DNA from: Porphyridium purpureum
Taxonomy: Eukaryota; Rhodophyta; Bangiophyceae; Porphyridiales; Porphyridiaceae
DNA length: 64,000 nucleotides
Direction of reading: 5' to 3'
NCBI GenBank assembly: GCA_008690995.1
Contig: VRMN01000001.1
Span: forward strand, 3,658,001-3,722,000
This document shows positions 9,728-19,856 of this stretch, piece by piece. The notes beneath the pieces were generated by a model, which was given only the letters and a program-made list of their open reading frames with translations, did no database searches and was not told where the DNA came from. Each line of letters starts with the position of its first letter. Position 1 is the first letter of the stretch. Position numbers and translations under genes: made by a program.

Positions 9728-11246
9728 GAAATAGTACACGTAGCCTGGTCTAGTTAGCATGTTTTAGTTCATAGAAACCGAACTCGTCGCGCGCGCCGGC
9801 GTGCACTGAAAAATGTGGAGTACAAGCGTCCTGTCGCTACGACTGTACGCCACCTCAAGGTGCGCGTCCGAATCGCTCTATTCAATGGGTCTACCCAACG
9901 ATGGCAGTATAGAACTCAGCCAGGGGCATCTCTTGAACGCTGTTGTGCGTCTGAGTGTGTGCAACGCTGGGTCGCGCACACGCATTAGACCTATACCCCA
10001 CAACTCTCTCGCCATTTTCTGCAGTGGAGGCGGCTTCTCGTTGTCGCACGGCTCAAGCAATGCTCGGATCCGGCCGTGCTGCTTCGCTAACTCCTTCATA
10101 CTCCGCCCGCTCGCTACCATTACCTTCCACACCGCAGCCGTACTGCACAAGAAGGTCAAACCTGATCGTTTGCTTCATCAGCCATCCATCCATCCATCCT
10201 TTCGGACTTGTGCGATACCCATGCGGCAATCAATTGCGCCGAGCTCCGTGGTGCCGCCGAGTGAGTTTCTGTACGGCGCGATCGAGGTCCTGCCTGGTCA
10301 CCCTCGCTTCAGTGCGCGCCTGCACAGCTTGCATTAGCAGCCGCCTCGAGACTTGCTCGCGATGCTCCTACTCAGCCGCGCTCAGCTCCGTGCTCAATGA
10401 TTTCAAGAACGGAGACCGTGAGCCTGGCAACAACTGACCTCCGCCAACATCACAAACCGAACGGCGAATATTCATCGCCGCCACCGCCCCTTTCATGACC
10501 GTCGGGTCAAGCTCGTACGCGTTTTGAGCACGAGCCGAACGCGATCCAATGCAGCTTACGCGCTGCACGCCATTTTATCTTCTTCTTCCGCCATCGAGTG
10601 ATCTGCTCTTCACGCACCTTCCGGCGATTTCACAATTTGCAAATCTCCAGCCGCCACTTCTCACACTGTCGCTCGAGCTGTTGGGCCGCGTCCGCGCAGC
10701 CCGGTTCTGCGAGATCCAACCAGAGATGGAGATGACATTTGCGTGCCTCAGTACCCTGGCTATGGCCACGCAGGGCACAAATACCTGTCAGCATGGCCTC
10801 AGGCTGCCGCGTGAACATTCGCTACCTCGCGATCCTGGCCGATTTCGCGCGTCCGCTACGGCACCGCTTGCGTCGAAGCGAGCACGCAGCTCATCTCTGC
10901 TGTGCCCTTCCTCGTCCGGCGCGCACGCTCAGAGCCAGCGTCCGTCCTCCGTTTCGTCACGCGCTGCTTTCAGCTGATCGGTACGCTCGAGGGCTGCGAG
11001 ATGGCGCGCAAGGAGGCCATTTTCCTTCGCTCATCGCCACACGACGCAGTTCTTCGAACGTTGTGTCGCTCTGCGCGCAAGGCGCACCCAACCTTCACGC
11101 TGAATTGCCTCCCCAGCGGTTCAGTGAAGTTCAGTAGGTCAATCTGGATGCGCGCAATTGGTTGTGGAGAGATTGGCTCCGCACATGGCAAGCACCGGCC
11201 TTGTCCGTGCGTTCTCTAGCGGAGACAGCGTGCGCGCTGACGAATC
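9728..11246 (-). other. 1.5 kb without an intact gene; possible decayed or intron-split minus-strand gene
   Basis: No full-length open frame. On the minus strand, patches read like protein: about 11190-11065 (IARIQIDLLNFTEPLGRQF), 11055-10985 (TTFEELRRVAMSEGKW), 10815-10560 (ADAAQQLERQCEKWRLEI, then a stop, then KVREEQITRWRKKKIKW), 10540-10280 (YELDPTVMKGAVAAMNI ... ARTEARVTRQDLDRAVQKL) and 10135-9990 (SMKELAKQHGRIRALLEP). They change frame or are broken by stops, while the plus strand shows the Ser/Arg/Leu-rich frames usual for antisense. This could be a pseudogene or a multi-intron gene; no family is recognised and plain intergenic DNA is not excluded. Confidence 0.3.
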
Positions 11247-12752
11247 ATGCCACAGCCGGCCTTGGTGGCCGCCGGGGCGATGCTGCTGGTGTGCCTGTGT
11301 CTGATTAGCGCGCTGCAGCCAAAGCCGTACATGGATGAGCTGTTCCATGTCGCACAGACACAGGCGTACTGTCGCGCGCTGGCGTCATCGTCGCCGTCGA
11401 ATATGCTGGATGCAATTAAGTCTACGCCCTACGATCCGGCGATTTCGACCCCGCCAACGCCGTACCTTCTGGTGTCTGTCGTCGTGCGGTACATCGTGCT
11501 CGCACCCTTTCCGCGCCTCGTGCCCGTGCTTTGCTCGGTGCCGGCGCTGCGCATTGCCTCAGCCTGTATCGCTTTCTGCGCTTTACTGCAGATGCATGCC
11601 ATTCTCAAAAATGTGCTCATCAAGACCGCGACCAGGCAGGAACTACTCCATCATTACCTCCGCATTGGGATGTCGCAGGCCGACTGGCTTAGTGCACTGG
11701 CGCTATGGTTGCATCCCATCAGCAGTTTTTTCTACATGATGTTTTACACTGACAACTTGGCCATGCTGTTTCTGCTTTTGTGCATGCGCCAGTCGCACGT
11801 CTTTCGCGAACCCACGCTGGGCAAGCCAGTACGCGTCGAGTACGTCGCTGCACTCATGGGCGTGCTGGCATCAAGCGTCCGGCAAAGTTACATGATCTGG
11901 CACGCACTGGTCGTGGCATGCAGTGTCGTGGCACTCGCGGAAGAAATGCATCCAAAAATCGGCCGCAAAACCCTGCAAGTGGAGCGGATGTGGGCGCATA
12001 GGGCTACAATTACGTGGATTCTTTGGCCTCACGTGCTCGCAGGGCTTCTTTACACAGGGTTCGTTGCTTTCAATGGAGGCGTGGCGATTGGTCATCGCGA
12101 GTTTCATCAGCCGCAGCCGCATTGGATGATGTTTTGGTACTTTTGTGCGTACAGACTTATCTTTCCCTACCCAGACGCATGCCGAGCAGAGGATGTGACT
12201 GTTGCCGGATTCAGTCGCGCGTATCTCTTCTCCGCGCTGGAAGGGACAAATGCCCGGAACCGAGCTCGAATGGTCGTGCTTGCAAACTTGGTATTGGCCG
12301 GTCTTGTCATCGTCTCAATCTGGCTCGGCACCATTGTGCATCCATTCGTACTGGCGGACAATCGACACTACAGTTTCGCCTTGTTTCGTAGGGTGCTGAC
12401 GCCGTCGGCACGTTTTCTGTTCTTGCCCACCTATATGCTTGGATTTTGGGTATTGGTGGCAGATCTCGGCCCTTTTTGTATCGCGACGTTGCCATTGCTG
12501 GCACTAGGTCTTGTGCCAGTCCCCCTGTTCGAGCCGCGATACTTCGCGCCCCCATTCATGATTTCGCAATTTCTCACTCTCTTGACCCAAAGCCGAGCCG
12601 CTCGACAGAAGTGGTATTGTGGTTGGTTTTCTTCTGGTATAGCTCTTTCACAAATCGCTGCCATGTTAGCCCTTTTCTTCTTTGTTCCTTTCTCGCGACC
12701 GCCAGACGCGCATCTGCCGCAAGATGCGTCATTGGGTAGATGGATGCCGTGA
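11247..12752 (+). CDS. ALG10: Dol-P-Glc:Glc2Man9GlcNAc2-PP-Dol alpha-1,2-glucosyltransferase (ALG10/DIE2)
   Basis: Adds the third and last glucose to the dolichol-linked oligosaccharide in the ER lumen, completing the N-glycan donor. The 501-residue multi-pass protein shows the family signatures: an N-terminal membrane helix followed by PYMDELFHVAQTQAYC, then YDPAISTPP, a row of hydrophobic helices, HPFVLADNRHYSFALFRRVL, and EPRYFAPPF near the C-terminus. Length is close to other ALG10 proteins. The start at 11247 places the acidic PYMDE loop just after the first helix, as in the family. It is tail-to-tail with the gene at 12804. Confidence 0.93.
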   Translation: MPQPALVAAGAMLLVCLCLISALQPKPYMDELFHVAQTQAYCRALASSSPSNMLDAIKSTPYDPAISTPPTPYLLVSVVVRYIVLAPFPRLVPVLCSVPALRIASACIAFCALLQMHAILKNVLIKTATRQELLHHYLRIGMSQADWLSALALWLHPISSFFYMMFYTDNLAMLFLLLCMRQSHVFREPTLGKPVRVEYVAALMGVLASSVRQSYMIWHALVVACSVVALAEEMHPKIGRKTLQVERMWAHRATITWILWPHVLAGLLYTGFVAFNGGVAIGHREFHQPQPHWMMFWYFCAYRLIFPYPDACRAEDVTVAGFSRAYLFSALEGTNARNRARMVVLANLVLAGLVIVSIWLGTIVHPFVLADNRHYSFALFRRVLTPSARFLFLPTYMLGFWVLVADLGPFCIATLPLLALGLVPVPLFEPRYFAPPFMISQFLTLLTQSRAARQKWYCGWFSSGIALSQIAAMLALFFFVPFSRPPDAHLPQDASLGRWMP

Positions 12753-12803
12753 AGCACGCCAAACTTTTTACAATCTCAACATAAATTACTACAGCTATTA
12801 CTC

Positions 12804-14633
12804 CTACAACGCAGTCGCTGGATTGACGTCAGCTACGCGGAAGACCATGAGATTCTCCCGCTCTTCGACGTGTTCGCAGGCGTCGTAATTTATACTCAGT
12901 GCATTTCCACGCTTAAACCGGAAAGGAGCCTTCAGCAAATTCATAAACATGGGCGGCTCGTCTCGGGAAAAGCGATTGTTCTCAATCGATCCGTGGCTCG
13001 TCACAAGCACAAGCTCAGTCTGATTCTTTTCAACCAGCCGCCTGTAAAAATCGACCGCCTCTGAACCTCGCGACAGTCGCTGCGGCATATCTGCCACTAG
13101 CGTCAAGTGCGAAGTTGGAATCCAGATCTTCAGCGGATTACCCACCTTCATGGTCACATTTTCAAACGCGTATTCTGGATAGGTATTTTCCAAGCGGTCA
13201 AGTGTCGCCTGTTCTGCATCCATGCAATAGTACTTGCGCAGCTTTGCCATGCGCAGCAGGTAGGGTACCCATCGTTCATTGTTCGCGCAGTTCAGGTCCG
13301 AGACAACCCGGACGCGGTTCTTACGAATCGTTTTGAGCGTGTAATTCAACATATGATATTCGAATGGCTTCAGAAAATCTGCTGGTTCTTCCGGTAAAAT
13401 GACTTTCCCATCGCTCCCGACGACAGCCTTTGTCTCGCTTGCTCTCCTGCTAATTTCGTTTGGCGCGGTGGACAATCTGTCCAATGAACCTTGAGCCGCT
13501 CCCTGACTGGCCACATCTCCACCAGATTCCGACAAGTACATGTCAGAAGCTGCTGCTTGCTCTTGCGCGGGTACCTGATTTCTAAAACGAGCTTTGGCGG
13601 ATCCATCCCCCAATGCCGGCACTGGCTCGACTTCTAGAAGCTCAATTCTCCTCCCAGAAGAATGGGTGTCTCCCCCAGGCACGTCCGTTCTTATCGACCC
13701 GGCAGCATAGCCCGTGCCTTGCTGTACTGCTGGGGATGACAAGGAAGCTGTCGTTGAACTCGGTCCCGTCTCTGACACAGAATTAGAAGCTGGGTTCACA
13801 GCCGCAGCTGAAGCTTCTTTGGGCCTTTCTGGCGTATGAACAGACTCCTTCGCAGTATCTTGCCAGGAAGCAGACACCTCGAGAGGCGTTTCTTGCTCTA
13901 CAGCCGTTCCTTCCGGAAATCCTTTGCTGCTTAACTTTGATATGGCAGCAGCCATCTCCTGAGGTGCATTCGGCCCAGTAGCTTGCTCGTGGGGTACGAT
14001 TTTAGCAGCAGCCACATGCTTCGACAGTTCGGCCACGGGTGCCGGGGCCGCTTGAACCGGAGCTTGAGAGGAAGATTTTTGCGCTGATTCCTTCGCTAAA
14101 ACAGATTTGGAAGTACTTGCAGTCGCTCCTGCGCCTCTGCTGGCTCCAGATCCCTCCGAATCGTTGCTTGGTTTCGGCTTACGTTTGGTCGACTCGGGTT
14201 TGGCGTCTTGCGGCTTTTGATGTTTTACATCCGCAGTATCTGCAGATGTTTCGCCTTTCAATCCGTAGTACTCTTGCAAAGTAGTAACATGCCGTCTTTG
14301 TGAGGTCCCACTTTCCGTAGCATCCTTACGGAGCTCTAACTGCGCACCCGATTCTGGTGTTTCGATGCCGTAGTACTCGTGAAGAGTCACGACGTGCTGA
14401 GGGTTTGGTGGAGGGTGGAAATTTGGATTCTCAAATTGCTCCAGCCGCACATACGCATCCAGATACCGCTCTCCCACTTGCATTGTGCCCGGCATTTGAA
14501 CCAGGAAAAACGCCAGCAAAAGGAAGATCGACAAAAACGCCTTATCCCATGACAAGGGCGACACCCCGCGCGCCGGTCTTTTCATCCCATACTCTGAGGT
14601 GTCCATTGCATTCAGCTTTATGGGCGTTTGCAT
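12804..14633 (-). CDS. Type II membrane protein with duplicated EYYG motif and methyltransferase-like C-terminus
   Basis: Not recognised as a named gene. The 609 residues comprise a basic N-terminus, one transmembrane anchor at about 31-48 (FLSIFLLLAFFLVQM), a long low-complexity Ser/Ala/Thr/Glu/Pro stalk (about 100-410) and a folded C-terminal domain (about 420-609) with a Rossmann-like pattern: VRVVSDLNCANNERW, a following helix, YYCMDAEQ, and HLTLVADMPQRL plus ELVLVTSHGS strands. The stalk begins with two copies of one motif 35 residues apart, HVVTLHEYYGI (80-90) and HVTTLQEYYGL (115-125). Topology suggests a Golgi- or ER-lumenal enzyme or scaffold. The canonical SAM-binding GxGxG is degenerate, so methyltransferase activity is only inferred. 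Confidence 0.75.
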   Translation of the reverse strand: MQTPIKLNAMDTSEYGMKRPARGVSPLSWDKAFLSIFLLLAFFLVQMPGTMQVGERYLDAYVRLEQFENPNFHPPPNPQHVVTLHEYYGIETPESGAQLELRKDATESGTSQRRHVTTLQEYYGLKGETSADTADVKHQKPQDAKPESTKRKPKPSNDSEGSGASRGAGATASTSKSVLAKESAQKSSSQAPVQAAPAPVAELSKHVAAAKIVPHEQATGPNAPQEMAAAISKLSSKGFPEGTAVEQETPLEVSASWQDTAKESVHTPERPKEASAAAVNPASNSVSETGPSSTTASLSSPAVQQGTGYAAGSIRTDVPGGDTHSSGRRIELLEVEPVPALGDGSAKARFRNQVPAQEQAAASDMYLSESGGDVASQGAAQGSLDRLSTAPNEISRRASETKAVVGSDGKVILPEEPADFLKPFEYHMLNYTLKTIRKNRVRVVSDLNCANNERWVPYLLRMAKLRKYYCMDAEQATLDRLENTYPEYAFENVTMKVGNPLKIWIPTSHLTLVADMPQRLSRGSEAVDFYRRLVEKNQTELVLVTSHGSIENNRFSRDEPPMFMNLLKAPFRFKRGNALSINYDACEHVEERENLMVFRVADVNPATAL

Positions 14634-15126
14634 GTACGTCGCCGCGTGTACGCGCCGGCACCAGCAGCCTCATCAACAAGGCACCGGAGAAAAGACCCAC
14701 GCTCCTGGTTCGTTCTTTGCGCAGCCAATGCACGCCGGCCCCGCTCCGCTTCGCTCGCCTACGCGACCGCTGTCCTGCCCGATTCCCGTCGGGCCCGCGC
14801 TGAAGTCTGCGTGTCACCACACGATTCGACCAAGCTGAGGCAATCTCGAGCACCCGCACGAGCCGAAGCGCAGCGATGTATGTGCGTTCGACATCTTGGG
14901 CGGGCTTTTCATCAGCGGGCTGCTGTGCCCCGGCTGTACGGCAGAGGAAGGTGTCGGGCGCCCTTGGCAAAAGTCAATTGGCAAGTCCGACTCGCTAGCT
15001 TGGCAGCAGCGGCCAACTGCTCTTCCGCGTGCAGGTCGAAACGGCCCATTGGAGCCACCGGAAGCTGTACCTTTAATACGCTGTACCTCATCTGAAGTGT
15101 ACCTCAAAAAGGTGCGGTACAGTCCT
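14634..15126. promoter_or_regulatory. Intergenic region with four CTGTAC/GTACAG-type elements
   Basis: CTGTAC at 15065-15070 and 15081-15086, a variant AGTGTAC at 15096-15102 and GTACAG at 15117-15122, all within 60 bp. They lie about 430-490 bp before the 14633 start codon and just past the stop codon of the gene at 15127. Similar clusters occur before several other genes in the window. Confidence 0.4.
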
Positions 15127-16926
15127 TTACTCCTGTTCGTGAATGGCGCGAACGCGCTCCGCCTCGGCCTGCTCCGCGAGCTGGTTGAGCAGGTTCAAAG
15201 ACTGCAACAGGAACGTATTTTTCTGCTGCAAAGTCATGCTCGAGCGCGACATCTCGTCCATCACCATCTGCAAATGTCGGAATGCCCAGTGATCCTTCGG
15301 AACCGCCTGCATCACAGCTTCCATGTCAATGCGCAAGTTAGCATCCAGCAGATCAACGTCTTTCTGTGCGGTCGCAGCGGCCTTCGCCTTTCTCTTCTCC
15401 TCTCTCGCGCGCTTCTTCGCCGCAGTCTTCTCCCACGAGGCCATGTATTTGTCCTCGCCCATCGTGATGCTCTCTTGCACTTCTGCAGCAAAGTCTTCCT
15501 TGGCAGCCATCTCCGCATCCTTCAGGTCCAAGCGAGACACGGCCCTGCGACCCTGTTCCCGATCGCCATCCATCCTGTCAAGGTCGTCGCCATCGCCCCT
15601 TCTACGCCTGGATCGGCGTCGCGGCTCTGCAATCCTTTCGGCACGTCGATCGCCTTGCTTCTCGTATTCAAGTACCAGCGCTTCCCGCTCTTCCGCCAAA
15701 GATATTTCTCGTGCCTCCCTACGCTTCCGCATCCAGCGATCCAAATACTCTGTCGGCGACGCTTCGACAGCCAGATCATCTGCTGCGATATCAACTTCGA
15801 GAGACTCCAGCGCGTCCGGCTCGAGCTGCTTGCCGGCGGACTTTTCATCGACCACAAATCTTGACTTCGACTCTGCACGCACATTCGACGGCTCAAAGCC
15901 GGGAGCTTTCCCTTGGCGACGCCCCAGAACAGTCTGACGTCCCTGGGAACGGAACGGATCCGCCGCACCTTGCGGCAACCGTGGCGCAGCATTCACCGCA
16001 GCCATCGCCGAACCAAGCGACTTCATTGCCTCCCTCATCTTGGCATTAGGAGGAGCAGCACCTGATGGCATCCGCTTTAATCTCGCGATGCTTTCCTCCA
16101 GCGCCTTTCTGCGCCCTTCGGCAAACTGGGAGCCATGGCTGTCGTCTCGCTCCTGGGCAACTTCCCGCAAACGGCTTGCCATCCCACCTGCCGCAGGGCT
16201 AGACGTCATTTCTAGCGGAAGCGCCGAGACAGCATCCTTCGGAAGTACGCGACCTCCTCGCTGCACGCCGAGAGACATGACATCGGGCATTGGGCGTGCG
16301 GGTGGCCTTCTTGGCGTGCCTGGTCGCCGTGCCAGTACCTCATCCAAATTCGGGAGAGGCTGATTTGGAATCTCTTTTCTTGCCTTTGGCTTGAACAGAC
16401 TGTCTACGTCTTGCACTCCCAGCCCACCTCGCGAGCCTGGACGTGGAGCATGCTTCCTCGGCACGAGCAAGTCTGCGCTGGTCGCCGCCTTCTCCAGCGC
16501 GTAAGGAGGGAGTGCTGCCTTCTGCGCGAAAGACGATGGGATAGCGCCGGGCCGTATACTATTCGGACCTTGTGCCGCGACCTTGCGAGGGTCGACCATC
16601 CTGACGTCCCTCGAGTTGGGCGCCAATGCCTGACGGGTGGGCGAAGCCGGCCTGGAGGGCAGGCGCCGTCTCAAGGCGTCACCGCCGGGCTTGATATCCA
16701 TTCTGCCGACTTCCAACATTGACATGGCAGTCTTCGCGCTAAACCCGGCACCCCCGGACGCGTTGATCGCCGCGCGGTCGCCTAGACCCGGCGGGCCGGG
16801 GCCGTCTTGCGGAAGCGAGGCCCGGCGGCACCTGCGGGGGCCGGCGCGGCGCCCGTGCGCGTGCGCACGCGCGTGACCATGCGCGACTTGAGCGCCTGCC
16901 GTAAGGTGGGCGCCTCTGGCGTACAT
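15127..16926 (-). CDS. Large disordered basic protein with C-terminal coiled coil, unknown
   Basis: From the ATG at 16926 about 599 residues. The N-terminal two thirds are Pro/Arg/Ala-rich and probably disordered. Charged helical stretches follow (RKRREAREISLAEEREALV; KKRAREEKRKAKA), then a conserved-looking C-terminal helix set (KDHWAFRHLQMVMDEM ... LLNQLAEQAEAERV). A nuclear or cytoskeletal scaffold role is possible, but no family is recognised. The reading frame stays open up to 17067, but that extension is the translation of a GA-rich 5' tract, so 16926 or a downstream Met (for example at 16725) is the likelier start. It is divergent from NLE1, about 260 bp away. Confidence 0.7.
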   Translation of the reverse strand: MYARGAHLTAGAQVAHGHARAHAHGRRAGPRRCRRASLPQDGPGPPGLGDRAAINASGGAGFSAKTAMSMLEVGRMDIKPGGDALRRRLPSRPASPTRQALAPNSRDVRMVDPRKVAAQGPNSIRPGAIPSSFAQKAALPPYALEKAATSADLLVPRKHAPRPGSRGGLGVQDVDSLFKPKARKEIPNQPLPNLDEVLARRPGTPRRPPARPMPDVMSLGVQRGGRVLPKDAVSALPLEMTSSPAAGGMASRLREVAQERDDSHGSQFAEGRRKALEESIARLKRMPSGAAPPNAKMREAMKSLGSAMAAVNAAPRLPQGAADPFRSQGRQTVLGRRQGKAPGFEPSNVRAESKSRFVVDEKSAGKQLEPDALESLEVDIAADDLAVEASPTEYLDRWMRKRREAREISLAEEREALVLEYEKQGDRRAERIAEPRRRSRRRRGDGDDLDRMDGDREQGRRAVSRLDLKDAEMAAKEDFAAEVQESITMGEDKYMASWEKTAAKKRAREEKRKAKAAATAQKDVDLLDANLRIDMEAVMQAVPKDHWAFRHLQMVMDEMSRSSMTLQQKNTFLLQSLNLLNQLAEQAEAERVRAIHEQE

Positions 16927-16970
16927 CTCGTCAATACCCTCGACCCCCGCATCCCTGCATCGCCCCGACT

Positions 16971-17017
16971 TCACCTTTTTCTTCTCTCGCTCTTCTCCCC
17001 TTCCTCTCTCCTTCACA
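16971..17017 (-). promoter_or_regulatory. Purine (GA)-rich tract, coding-strand sense, upstream of start
   Basis: CT-rich on the plus strand, hence GA-rich on the transcribed sense strand of the minus gene, 45-90 bp before its ATG. This is one of several such tracts. A CTGTAC element lies at 17079-17084 on the NLE1 side. Confidence 0.4.
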
Positions 17018-17184
17018 CACACGCGGCTCCACAAAACAAAAAAAACAGTCGGTCTAATCTCCATCACTGAACACCCTGCTGTACCGTACGCGTCTTTGGA
17101 TTATTGCGCGAGTCGCGTGCCGCGCGGTTGGACGCGTGCGCCGGCCACATTCGATTGTCTCAAGTTGGGAGAGCGCTGCGAACG

Positions 17185-18627
17185 ATGGAAGTGGCCGATG
17201 GGAATCATGGAGCGGTCTGTCAGTTCGTCGGGCCGGACTTGGAGTCCGCGGGGATGCCGCTGCAGCTCCCCTTGAACTCGAGCGTGCTGCAGTTGAACGA
17301 GGTGCTGAACACGCTGCTGGCGCAGCAGGATGAGCCCGTGCCGTACGCGTTCTTTGTGGCGGACGAGCAGGTCGTGGACCGCCTGGGCGGCGTCGTTGAA
17401 GCCTCGAAGATCAGCACCGAGCAGGTCATTGTTCTGCGGTACCAGCCGCAGGCGCTCTTCCGCGTGCGCGCCGTGTCGCGCTGCTCCGCGACGTTGCCAG
17501 GGCACGCCGAGGCTGTGCTCGCAACGCAATTCAGTCCAGACGCCTCCATGGCGGCTTCTGCATCGGGAGACACCACTGTTCGTATCTGGGAAATGAAGAG
17601 CCAGACGCCCAAGCGTACATTGAATGCACATCGGAACTGGGTGCTCACGCTGGCATGGGCGCCCGATGGCAAGTGGCTAGCATCTGGAGACAAGGACGGT
17701 CTAGTGTGTGCATGGCGCGACGCCGCACAGGAGCATGTAGAGATGATGAAAGCGCATACAAAGTGGATCACTGCGCTGGCCTGGCAGCCGCTGCACCGCA
17801 CCGCACACGGTGAGTGTGAGCTTCTAGCCAGCGCCAGCAAGGACGCCACCGTTCGGATTTGGAACGTGCGCACAGGGAGCACAGTATTTGTGCTTTCGGG
17901 GCACACCGCAGCGGTCACTTGCGTCAAGTGGGGCGGCGAAGGCTACTTGTACACAGCATCGCAGGACCGCACAATTAAAATGTGGGATGAACGCGACGGC
18001 AAGCAGATCAAATCTCTCAGTGGGCACGGACATTGGGTTAATACGATGGCTTTGAGCTCTGACTACGTGTTGCGAATGGGTGCCTTTGATGAAAAGTGCA
18101 GAATAACGCCCGATCAGCTCGGGCGGCTCAAAGAAATTGCACAGGAGCGATACGATCAGGCGATGGCAAAGTCCGGCGGAGCCAAAGGGCAAGAGCGGCT
18201 TGTTTCCGGTAGCGACGACTTCACACTTCATTTGTGGGAGCCGATGAGCAGCAGCAAGCCGCTCGCGCGCATGACGGGCCACCAGCAGCTGGTCAACAGC
18301 GTGGCGTTCAGCGCGGACGGTATCTTTATAGCGAGTGGGTCATTCGACAAGTCTGTTCGGTTATGGCTCGCGCACAACGGCAAGTTTGTCGCGACGCTGC
18401 GCGCGCACGTGGGCGCGGTGTACATGGTTGCGTTCTCGCCCGACTCTCGCATGCTGCTGAGCGCGAGCCGCGACAGCACGATCAAGCTGTGGAACCTGCG
18501 GACCAAGAAAATGCAGAATGACCTGCCTGGCCACGCCGATGAGGTGTACGCCATCGACTGGGCTCCGGACGGTTCGCGCGTCATCAGCGGCGGCAAGGAC
18601 AAGGTGATCAAACTGTGGCACCACTGA
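17185..18627 (+). CDS. NLE1: Notchless homologue NLE1/Rsa4, ribosome assembly WD40 protein
   Basis: 60S pre-ribosome assembly factor whose N-terminal ubiquitin-like NLE domain is the contact for the Rea1/Midasin AAA ATPase. From Met at 17185 the 480 residues give an NLE domain at about 5-95 (CQFVGPDLESAGMPLQLPL ... LNTLLAQ) followed by eight WD repeats, many ending in W-D or I-W dipeptides (TTVRIW, ATVRIW, RTIKMWDE, STIKLWNL), and a typical terminus KDKVIKLWHH. Length matches yeast Rsa4 and human NLE1. An upstream ATG at 17104 would add 27 residues that do not align with the family. Confidence 0.95.
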   Translation: MEVADGNHGAVCQFVGPDLESAGMPLQLPLNSSVLQLNEVLNTLLAQQDEPVPYAFFVADEQVVDRLGGVVEASKISTEQVIVLRYQPQALFRVRAVSRCSATLPGHAEAVLATQFSPDASMAASASGDTTVRIWEMKSQTPKRTLNAHRNWVLTLAWAPDGKWLASGDKDGLVCAWRDAAQEHVEMMKAHTKWITALAWQPLHRTAHGECELLASASKDATVRIWNVRTGSTVFVLSGHTAAVTCVKWGGEGYLYTASQDRTIKMWDERDGKQIKSLSGHGHWVNTMALSSDYVLRMGAFDEKCRITPDQLGRLKEIAQERYDQAMAKSGGAKGQERLVSGSDDFTLHLWEPMSSSKPLARMTGHQQLVNSVAFSADGIFIASGSFDKSVRLWLAHNGKFVATLRAHVGAVYMVAFSPDSRMLLSASRDSTIKLWNLRTKKMQNDLPGHADEVYAIDWAPDGSRVISGGKDKVIKLWHH

Positions 18628-18941
18628 GTGCAGATGACTGCCGGCTCGGCGCGTGTACAGTTTGCTGGAGCTCGGTTTTGTCCGAGGTACAGTTTTGAGG
18701 TGGGAGGAGGCAGAGCCCGTTCTTTTGCTGGAAACACGAGCTGGAGTCTCAACGAGAAAATGCTTGCGGCTCACGCGCTGTAAATGGATGAAGCGTCACG
18801 GCGGAGGGGAGAGAAGCAGCGTGCGACGACGGTTGGGCAAGCGGAAGTAGGACCGTGTCGAACGAGGGGAAACGTTTACCATAAGCGCATACTCGCGCAA
18901 ACACACACGCAAGGCGTTCGCGAGAAGGGAAGAACGGAATC
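18628..18941 (+). promoter_or_regulatory. Intergenic promoter region with paired GTACAG elements
   Basis: GTACAG at 18655-18660 and 18687-18692, both followed by TTT and spaced 32 bp, about 250-290 bp before the 18942 ATG. A purine-rich stretch at about 18798-18816 lies nearer the start. Confidence 0.4.
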
Positions 18942-19856
18942 ATGGCGGTTCAAGTGGTTGTCTTGGACGAGTACTTTCTAACCATCACGTTGCTGGTATC
19001 GCTGGGATGGCAGTTGCTCGGGTTTATCATCACGGCGGTGATGCGTTTCGACAAGCTCTTTGACCTGTTTGGCGGGCTGAACTTTGTCATCATTGCGCTC
19101 ATGACCATGCTTTTGAATAGGACATATTTCGTGCGACAGGTCGTCATGACCTCGCTGGTCGTAGCGTGGGGCACCAGGCTGTCACTGTTCTTGTTCTGGC
19201 GCATTCTCACCACGGGCGAGGATGCGCGTTTCGATAACGCGCGCCAGAATATCGCCAAACTGTCGGTCTTTTGGATTGGTCAGCTGTTTTGGGTGTGGCT
19301 GGTGTCGCTGCCTGTGACGCTTCTCAATTCAACGGACCGAAACTTCGCGCTCAACGCAGCAGACTACGTGTCCTGGACGCTATGGGCCATAGGGTTTGTG
19401 TTTGAGGCATGGGCGGACGTGTCAAAGAGCGTTTTCAAGAGCAAAGACGAGAATCGCGGCAAATTCTGCGACACCGACATCTGGAAGCTCTGCCGGCATC
19501 CAAACTACTTTGGGGAAATTCTCATGTGGATTGCAGTATTTATCGGATGCGCAAGCTCGTTCGCAAACTCGGAATGGATGTATGTGTCGATTGTGTCACC
19601 CATCTTCATTACGACGCTGATTCTGTTCGTGTCCGGCTTGCCCATGCTGGAGGAGAGCTCGGACAAGAAGTACGGCTCGCAGAAGGAGTATGTCGCGTAC
19701 AAGCGTCGCACAAGCAACCTATTGCCATTCCCACCATCGCTCTTTGAACGACTGCCGCACTGGGCGAAGCAGGTGTTCTTCTTCGAGTGGCCAATATACA
19801 ACAAGCTCGAGCTCGGCGAGGCGCGGCAGTCTCTCAGGAATGAAGGCTCGGCATGA
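18942..19856 (+). CDS. DUF1295 / steroid 5-alpha-reductase-like membrane protein
   Basis: 304 residues with about six hydrophobic helices and the signature of the DUF1295 family, related to steroid 5-alpha-reductase and isoprenylcysteine methyltransferase folds: FEAWADVSKSVFK, then LCRHPNYFGEILMW, then LPMLEESSDKKYG and EYVAYKRRTSNLLP. The RHPNYFGE segment is the conserved cofactor-side motif of the superfamily. Members are found in bacteria, plants and algae, mostly without a known substrate; a reductase or methyltransferase on a lipid is the likely role. It is probably in the ER or another endomembrane. The length agrees with family members, so the start at 18942 is accepted. Confidence 0.88.
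   Translation: MAVQVVVLDEYFLTITLLVSLGWQLLGFIITAVMRFDKLFDLFGGLNFVIIALMTMLLNRTYFVRQVVMTSLVVAWGTRLSLFLFWRILTTGEDARFDNARQNIAKLSVFWIGQLFWVWLVSLPVTLLNSTDRNFALNAADYVSWTLWAIGFVFEAWADVSKSVFKSKDENRGKFCDTDIWKLCRHPNYFGEILMWIAVFIGCASSFANSEWMYVSIVSPIFITTLILFVSGLPMLEESSDKKYGSQKEYVAYKRRTSNLLPFPPSLFERLPHWAKQVFFFEWPIYNKLELGEARQSLRNEGSA

Noticed and set aside
14896-15864. 322-codon plus-strand open frame
   Set aside because: Antisense to the basic disordered protein gene at 15127; no recognisable domain.
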